Origin: Streptomyces spinoverrucosus
Lineage (GTDB): Bacteria > Actinomycetota > Actinomycetes > Streptomycetales > Streptomycetaceae
Assembly: GCF_015712165.1 (NCBI RefSeq)
Contig: NZ_JADPZX010000001.1
Span: forward strand, 4,910,001-4,974,000
Direction of reading: 5' to 3'
DNA: 64,000 bases
Shown: positions 59,305 to 64,000 of the stretch, one piece after another
Position numbering within the stretch: position 1 is the stretch's first letter
How the letters are laid out: each line of letters opens with the position of its first letter
Translations under genes and position numbers: made by a program
Notes under the pieces: model-generated
What the model saw: only the letters and a program-made list of their open reading frames with translations
Told to the model about the DNA's origin: nothing
The model's database searches: none

Positions 59305-59377
59305 TGCCCCCGGCAGGATTCGAACCTGCGACACCCGCTTTAGGAGAGCGGTGCTCTATCCCCTGAGCTACGAAGGC
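59305..59377 (-). tRNA. tRNA-Arg (anticodon CCT)
   Basis: A 73-nt cloverleaf read on the minus strand: acceptor GCCTTCG pairing with CGGGGGC (two G-T pairs), D-arm GCTCAGGGGATAGAGC, anticodon stem CCGCT/AGCGG with loop CTCCTAA giving anticodon CCT, and T-arm GCAGGTTCGAATCCTGC. Discriminator base A; CCA is not encoded. The 3' half is duplicated 6.1 kb away, suggesting it is an integration target. Confidence 0.93.
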
Positions 59378-60401
59378 GGGGGCTTGTAGAAAACCTTGTT
59401 GAAAATCCAGGGTGTGGATCTTCGACGAGGCGTACAAGCCCGCTGGTCAGACGTGGTTCGAAGGGTGCCGCAGCGCTACCTGAGCGGACAACGCGACGTA
59501 CCAACGACTGACCAGGGACAGCGTAGCGGATGTGCGTCAGCGAGGGGCCTCCGTATAGGGACAGGAGATCGGGGCGGCGCGTTGGAGCGCCCCTGACCTG
59601 CTGTTTCTCTGACTCGTGGTGCAAGGTGGGTGGAAGCCGAGGGGCGGAGGGCGAGGGCGGTTGGACCGTTCTGCTCCCTGTGCCGGCCTGCAGACCCACT
59701 TGGCCATGTCCGGCAGGCGGCCGACATGACAGGTCGCCTCGTACTCCCTGGAGGGTGGCCGGACCGTCTCCTGCTCGTCGGTAGCGGCGGCAGCCGGGTG
59801 GCACGGCGGAGTGCACCGATGCTGACCTAGCGGACCATCAACGGGACCGCCACCAGTGGTCACCGCCCCTTGCTGAGAGATGGGGGGCAGATGTGTGAGC
59901 CGTAGGTCGCTGCGGATCGGTGTCCGAGGATCCCGTCGTACCCGAGGCGCCTTGAAGCGGGCTGCTGCCAGCGGGGGCGGCGGAGCCCTCAGACGGATCG
60001 CTTCCCGGCCCTCGCCAGATGCTCCGGTGGGTCCCTCGACCTTCCCGTCGCCGGGATCCCGCCCGGTCCGGGTTCGGTGGCGATCGCGGTGCACGGGATC
60101 GCCGCGGTGACCTATGGTGCCGCCACCGCCACCGCCACCGCCACCGCCACCGCCACCGCCACCGCCACTGATCGTCGCTGTCCGCGGTTCAATGCGTCAG
60201 ACCCGGCCCGGGGCGCGTGTGATGCGGCCGGTCAGACTGCTCTTTCGGGCAGGCGGAACCGCCAGAAAGGACAGCCGGGTGTGGAGCCGTCCCGTCCAAG
60301 AATGAAGGCGTTGTCCGTACCGCCTTCTCGGTGGTGGCGTACGTGTGTCTGACGGGAAACGAAACAGGCACGACGTCGATTCTCGGCTCGATGGAGCAGT
60401 C
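59378..60401. other. Long gene-poor region upstream of the tRNA
   Basis: In 1024 bases I find no gene with a recognisable domain and a ribosome site. The region includes the tRNA promoter side (59378-59450) and a hexanucleotide microsatellite at 60121. Open frames on both strands (for example minus 59537-60094) are of biased composition and probably not coding. Confidence 0.45.
60121..60168. repeat. Microsatellite (CGCCAC)8
   Basis: Eight perfect tandem hexamers. Read in one plus-strand frame it would encode polyproline (from ATG 60114), but nothing supports that frame as a gene. Confidence 0.9.
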
Positions 60402-60569
60402 GTGAGTTCAGTTCTACGCAGTGTCGCAACCACCGTGATGGTCGCAGTGCTGTGCGGCTCGGCCGTCGTCTTCTCGCAGACGTCGGCCCATGCCGGCACC
60501 GTGCCCATCTCCTGCAGTTCTGTTTTCCACATCGATCACGCGAACCCTTCCAGGTGCGTGCACGACTGA
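60402..60569 (+). CDS. Small secreted peptide
   Basis: A 55-residue precursor: basic start, hydrophobic SVATTVMVAVLCGSAVVFS and a signal-peptidase site after SAHA. The predicted mature peptide is 24 residues, beginning GTVPISCSS, with two Cys and three His, enough for one disulphide and a metal site. GGAG precedes the GTG start by five bases. It is not a family I recognise. It lies 110 bases before an amidohydrolase gene; whether they are related is unclear. A secreted signal, antimicrobial or metal-binding peptide are all possible. Confidence 0.6.
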   Translation: MSSVLRSVATTVMVAVLCGSAVVFSQTSAHAGTVPISCSSVFHIDHANPSRCVHD

Positions 60570-60679
60570 GGAATTCGTGCTCGTGCCGTCGCCTGGCCGC
60601 GTGGAGAGCGAACCACGACTGGGGCATGGGAAACGGGGGAAATTCGCTCGCATCAGCGCTCGCCGAAAGGAATGAAGGC

Positions 60680-61642
60680 ATGACGTTGGTCAAGGGGTGG
60701 GTGGATGTGCACGCGCATTTCGCCCCGCCGGTCACCGAAGAGCAGCGGCTCAAGCAGTGGGAAGGCCTGCGCGCGCAACGGTTTCTGGCGCAGCAGCCGT
60801 ACGACTGGAGTCCGGAGTCCGCCTTGGACCACATGGACCGGACCGGTACCGCCATGCAACTGCTCAGCAACACCCACGTCCCCTCACTGCAGGCGTTGCG
60901 CGATTCCAACGACTACGGAGCGAAGATCGTCGCGGACCATCCGACCCGGTTCGGGCTGTTGGCGGCGCTCCCCACCGACGACCCCGAGGCGGCACTGACC
61001 GAGATCGAACGGGCCCGATCGGATCTGCACGCCGACGGATACGCGGTGAGCGCCCGGTACAACGGGGTGTTCCTCGGCGACGAGCGGCTGGAACCGGTGT
61101 GGGCCGAGCTGAACCGCCGCCGTGCGGTGGTCTTCGCCCACCCGAACACCATCGCGCCGCCCCAACTCGGCCTTCCCGCCGTCATGATGGACGTGGCGTT
61201 CGAGACCGCCCGGAGCGTCGTCGACATGCTTTACGCCGGGGTGCTCCGCCGCTACCCCGACCTGACGTTGATCCTCGCCCACGCGGGGGGAGCCCTACCC
61301 GCACTGTCCGGACGGCTCGGACAGTTGGGAGCGGAGCCTTGGGTGCCCAACGCGCAGAACATCACCCGGGAGGAGATCCGCGAGCATCTGGGCAGGCTGT
61401 ACCTGGACACCGCCAACGCGGGAGACGACGCCCCTCTCGCGTCGGCTCTCGCCATGGTCCCGCGTGACCACGTGGTCTACGGCTCCGACAGCGGCGCGCC
61501 GTGCAACACGGACGAGACGTTGGCAGCCAATATCCGGGCGCTCCGAGACTCCCGCGTGCTGCTCGAAGGTGAGGCGGACCAACTGGGCCATCGCGGCTGG
61601 GACCTGTTCCCGACTGCCGGCCGCCGCGCCGGCAGAAGCTGA
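60680..61642 (+). CDS. Amidohydrolase-2 family protein (ACMSD-like)
   Basis: A 320-residue TIM-barrel hydrolase: WVDVHAHFAPP with the metal HxH motif near residue 11, FAHPNTIAPP, LILAHAGGALPAL with the zinc His, and VVYGSDSGAP with the catalytic Asp. Such proteins decarboxylate or hydrolyse catabolic intermediates such as aminocarboxymuconate semialdehyde or γ-resorcylate. AAGG precedes the ATG. It stands alone in its transcription direction, between the small peptide gene and the carboxypeptidase gene. Confidence 0.85.
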   Translation: MTLVKGWVDVHAHFAPPVTEEQRLKQWEGLRAQRFLAQQPYDWSPESALDHMDRTGTAMQLLSNTHVPSLQALRDSNDYGAKIVADHPTRFGLLAALPTDDPEAALTEIERARSDLHADGYAVSARYNGVFLGDERLEPVWAELNRRRAVVFAHPNTIAPPQLGLPAVMMDVAFETARSVVDMLYAGVLRRYPDLTLILAHAGGALPALSGRLGQLGAEPWVPNAQNITREEIREHLGRLYLDTANAGDDAPLASALAMVPRDHVVYGSDSGAPCNTDETLAANIRALRDSRVLLEGEADQLGHRGWDLFPTAGRRAGRS

Positions 61643-61894
61643 GCCTCTGGTCCAGCGGCCTGCCGGCGGAGAACTCGGCGCGGATCCGCGGCATTCGAGG
61701 AAAGGGCACACGTCCCGGTTGCCGCCGCCCCCTCAATGACGCCGGCCGGCAGGTGGCCGAGTTCGGTCGGCCGAGCGGTCATTCCCTTCCCATGTGCTCA
61801 GCCACAACCTTCGTCACTCCTCTACTCCTTTTGCCTTCGCCCTCGACATACCCAACCCCACGCTTCTCGCGTGTACCAGACCAAGGCCCCCCAC

Positions 61895-63232
61895 ATGCAC
61901 AATGCCTCCCGTGCCGCCGCTGTCGGCGGCCGTCATCGCAAGCCCAAGGCCATGAGTGCCCCGGCCCGCCGAGCGCTCGCGCTGGCGGCGACTGCCCCCA
62001 TTGCCGGGGCGATCCTTGCCGGTCCGTCTGCCTTCGCCGCAGACAAGGCCGTCTCGAAGGGCACCGCCGGCCAACTCGACCCCGCCGAGCAGAAGATCGC
62101 AGACAACCTCAACTCACGGGTCCAGGACCCGCGCCTCGGCAGTGACCTCAGCGGTGTGGTCCTGGATGCCAAGTCGGAGAAGACGATCTGGGGCCACGAA
62201 GCCACCACCGCGCTGATGCCCGCGTCCAACACCAAACTCGCCACCGCCACCGCCGCGTTGACCGTTCTCGGCCCCGATCACAGGTTCACCACCAAGGTCG
62301 TCTACGGCGACGGCACGCTCACCCTCGTCGGCGAGGGTGACCGCACGCTGACCTCCGACGATCTCGACGAGCTGGCCAAGACCGCCGTCGCGGGCCTGAA
62401 GCACGCCGGTCTGACCTCCGTGAAGGTCCGCGTCGACGACAGTCTCTTCCCCGAGCCCACCCTCGCCCCCGGCTGGAACACCGGCTACTACCCGGCTGAG
62501 GTCGCGCCGGTGCGGCCCCTGGTGGTGGACGGACACGCCGTCACGGACACCTCGCTGGACGCTGGACAGGTCTTCGCCAAGCTCCTCGCGGACAGGGGCG
62601 TCACCGTCACCGGTGACGTCACCCACGGCGTGGCAGGGGCCGGGGACGTCGCCGTGTCCGAGCACCGGTCCGGGAAGCTGTCCACGATCGTGAAGCACAT
62701 GCTCAAGGTGAGCGACAACAACATCGCCGAGACACTGCTGCGGATGACCGCGCTCGGCGCCGGACGCCCGGCCACGTTCGAGGACGGAACGGCGGTCGTA
62801 CGGGCGGTGCTCAGCCACACGTACGGCCTGTCGCTGGACAACTTCCAGACATACGACGGCAGCGGGCTGTCCCGCTCCACCAGGATCCCGGCCCGGACAC
62901 TGGCGGAAATCCTCGACCTGACCACCGACCCCCGCTACAGCCAGACCCTGAAGTACATCGCGGACGGCCTGCCCGTCGCGGGCGAGGCGGGTTCCACCCT
63001 GGGGCCGGAGTGGGGGCGGTTCGACACCCCCGACTCCCGTTGCGCCGTCGGAAAGGTCAAGGCCAAGACCGGCACGCTCACCGGCGCCATCGCTCTTTCC
63101 GGCCTCACGCGGGCACAGGACGGACACTGGAAGGTCTTCTCCTTCATCGAGAACGGCTCCAGCGCCAACCCGAACGACATCAAGGACGCCCTGGACGGCC
63201 TCGCCGCGACGGTCAACGGCTGCTGGGCCTGA
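61895..63232 (+). CDS. dacB: D-alanyl-D-alanine carboxypeptidase/endopeptidase (S13, PBP4-type)
   Basis: A 445-residue exported penicillin-binding protein. After a signal peptide ending AFA come the catalytic PASNTK motif (Ser-x-x-Lys, about residues 109-112), VSDNN and KTGTLTG. The PBP4-type inserted domain lies between the first two motifs but is shorter than in E. coli DacB. It cleaves D-Ala-D-Ala ends and peptide cross-links in peptidoglycan. Start ATG 61895 gives a complete signal peptide. Confidence 0.93.
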   Translation: MHNASRAAAVGGRHRKPKAMSAPARRALALAATAPIAGAILAGPSAFAADKAVSKGTAGQLDPAEQKIADNLNSRVQDPRLGSDLSGVVLDAKSEKTIWGHEATTALMPASNTKLATATAALTVLGPDHRFTTKVVYGDGTLTLVGEGDRTLTSDDLDELAKTAVAGLKHAGLTSVKVRVDDSLFPEPTLAPGWNTGYYPAEVAPVRPLVVDGHAVTDTSLDAGQVFAKLLADRGVTVTGDVTHGVAGAGDVAVSEHRSGKLSTIVKHMLKVSDNNIAETLLRMTALGAGRPATFEDGTAVVRAVLSHTYGLSLDNFQTYDGSGLSRSTRIPARTLAEILDLTTDPRYSQTLKYIADGLPVAGEAGSTLGPEWGRFDTPDSRCAVGKVKAKTGTLTGAIALSGLTRAQDGHWKVFSFIENGSSANPNDIKDALDGLAATVNGCWA

Positions 63233-63242
63233 CCGCGAGGAA

Positions 63243-63650
63243 CGCCGAGGGCTGGGTCCTGTCCTGCGGCAGGAGCAAGTGCGTCAACTGCAACAGGAGA
63301 TGGCTACCTACAGGCGGATCGTCGCCGACGGCGGCGCGCTCGCCATGGGGACCGACGCCCTCCCTCGCCCCCATCGGCCTCCAGGTCCACCTCGGCCTGC
63401 GTGCCCTCCACCAGTACGCCGGTCTCTCCCCTGCCCAGGCCCTGCGTACCGCCACCGCCGTGCCCGCCCGGATGTTCGGCGTCGACGACGATCTGGGTAC
63501 GGCGGAACCCGGCAAGCTGGCCGACCTCACGGTGATCGACGGGAACCCCTTCCACGACTTCACCGACCTGACGCGCGTCTCCTGGGTGATGCGCGACGGC
63601 GTTGTGCACCGCCAGGAGGACGTGGTCGGCCCTCACCGGCTCACCGCCCA
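63243..63650 (+). pseudogene. Amidohydrolase C-terminal fragment with frameshift
   Basis: One frame reads QLQQEMATYRRIVADGGALAMGTDA (ending near 63355), and the next frame continues APIGLQVHLGLRALHQYAGLSPAQALRTATAVPARMFG and GTAEPGKLADLTVIDGNP. Together they are the end of an imidazolonepropionase-like amidohydrolase. One extra base near 63356 shifts the frame, and the N-terminal two thirds are missing. It is a decayed gene immediately after dacB. Confidence 0.72.
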
Positions 63651-63879
63651 GCGGACGGCCGATGACAGCGAGCACTGGCACACGTCGGCCGGATCATCCG
63701 CCGCGAAAGCTGCTGCGCGATCTGATCACCCCCGCTCCCAGCCCTCGGGCTCCCCGGCCCTGGAGCCTGCGGGCCGCCCGGCACCGGTCCCTGCGGATGA
63801 CGCGTTCCGGCAGGGGAGGGTTGGTCATAGGGATGGCCGTCGTGGATCTGTGCGTCGGGGCGATGTCACGGACGCTCCC

Positions 63880-64000
63880 TCAGAAGCGGGCCGCGCGGCC
63901 CAGGGCCGCGGCTTCTCCCCGCGTGCGTACGCCCAGCTTGGACAGGATCTGGCGAACGTGGAACTTGACGGTGTGTTCGGTGACATGCAGGTGCTCGGCG
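63880..64000 (-). CDS. LuxR-family regulator, C-terminal end (cut by window edge)
   Basis: The last 39 codons read AEHLHVTEHTVKFHVRQILSKLGVRTRGEAAALG and stop at 63880. This is the recognition helix region of a LuxR/NarL helix-turn-helix. The rest lies beyond the window, so whether it is a response regulator or another LuxR type cannot be said. Confidence 0.85.
   Translation of the reverse strand, partial: AEHLHVTEHTVKFHVRQILSKLGVRTRGEAAALGRAARF

Larger units (their letters stand above)
53178..59377. mobile_element. Putative integrated element bounded by tRNA-Arg(CCT) duplication
   Basis: The 3' half of tRNA-Arg(CCT) plus 12 flanking bases (59293-59346) recurs in the same orientation at 53179-53232, 54 bases with two mismatches. 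The segment between lies on the 3' side of the intact tRNA, exactly as left by a tyrosine integrase that recombines in the anticodon-loop-to-3' end. It contains a thioesterase remnant, an AraC regulator, two ABC transporter genes and an MBL-fold hydrolase. No integrase or excisionase is seen, so the element is degraded or the integrase was lost. Confidence 0.6.

Noticed and set aside
53178..59377. An integrase or excisionase gene inside the tRNA-bounded segment
   Set aside because: No frame shows tyrosine or serine recombinase motifs; all sizeable genes there have other clear assignments.
60114..60305. A polyproline protein from ATG 60114
   Set aside because: The proline run comes from the (CGCCAC)8 microsatellite; there is no ribosome site and no domain after it.

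Overview
The window is high-GC actinobacterial chromosome. The codon use, the AfsR/AfsS pair, the XRE/DUF397 pair, the GPP34 protein, F420-dependent enzymes with fbiC, and a characteristic dispersed intergenic repeat all point to Streptomyces or a close relative. About 54 intact or near-intact genes, one tRNA and several gene remnants can be supported.

Layout. 0-3.7 kb: the end of a secreted protein gene, then afsS and afsR, which control secondary metabolism. 3.9-11.3 kb: a catabolic block (amidohydrolase, three oxidoreductases of the LLM and SDR families, an N-acyl-D-amino-acid deacylase-like amidohydrolase, aldehyde dehydrogenase). Its two promoter regions carry copies of the palindrome CTGACGGAYCGTCAG. 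The same palindrome recurs 23-27 kb away in front of an SDR gene and an EthD-like gene (29-30.8 kb), so these genes probably form one regulon whose repressor lies outside the window. 11.4-14.1 kb: a lipoprotein hydrolase, a deazaflavin nitroreductase and an EEP-family phosphodiesterase. 14.2-17.1 kb: a compact cassette of a type VII secretion carrier-like protein, a papain/calpain-like cysteine protease with an N-terminal WxG helical region, and an overlapping lipoprotein that looks like a chagasin-type cysteine-protease inhibitor. I read this as a secreted protease effector with its own inhibitor, and it is the best candidate for an undescribed system.

17-27 kb: a PHP-domain protein, an F420-dependent oxidoreductase, fbiC (F420 precursor synthesis), a catalytically degenerate L,D-transpeptidase-like protein, a DUF2165 protein, a Phd/RelE-type toxin-antitoxin pair with a perfect 22-bp palindrome, an ADP-ribosylglycohydrolase relative lacking metal ligands, and an ECF sigma factor with its partner. 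27-39 kb: a sodium:solute symporter, the second part of the palindrome regulon, a large membrane protein, a D-Ala-D-Ala carboxypeptidase with a very long acidic repetitive cytoplasmic N-terminus, GPP34, and the XRE/DUF397 pair. 38.6-47.6 kb: MerR, glutathione peroxidase and ArsR genes divergent from an MFS transporter, two lipoproteins, a GYD protein, a large AAA/TPR ATPase and a QueD-like enzyme.

47.6-64 kb is less orderly. It holds a phosphorothioate-DNA restriction endonuclease remnant joined to a TPR remnant, a MerR-type regulator, CBS and small genes, a DEAD-box helicase and a cold-shock protein. Next is a 6.1-kb segment bounded on the right by an intact tRNA-Arg(CCT) gene and on the left by a duplicate of its 3' half, the signature of site-specific integration. 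It carries an AraC regulator divergent from two ABC half-transporters (arranged like ybtA/ybtPQ) and an MBL-fold hydrolase. A small secreted peptide, an amidohydrolase, an S13 carboxypeptidase, a frameshifted amidohydrolase fragment and the end of a LuxR-type regulator close the window.
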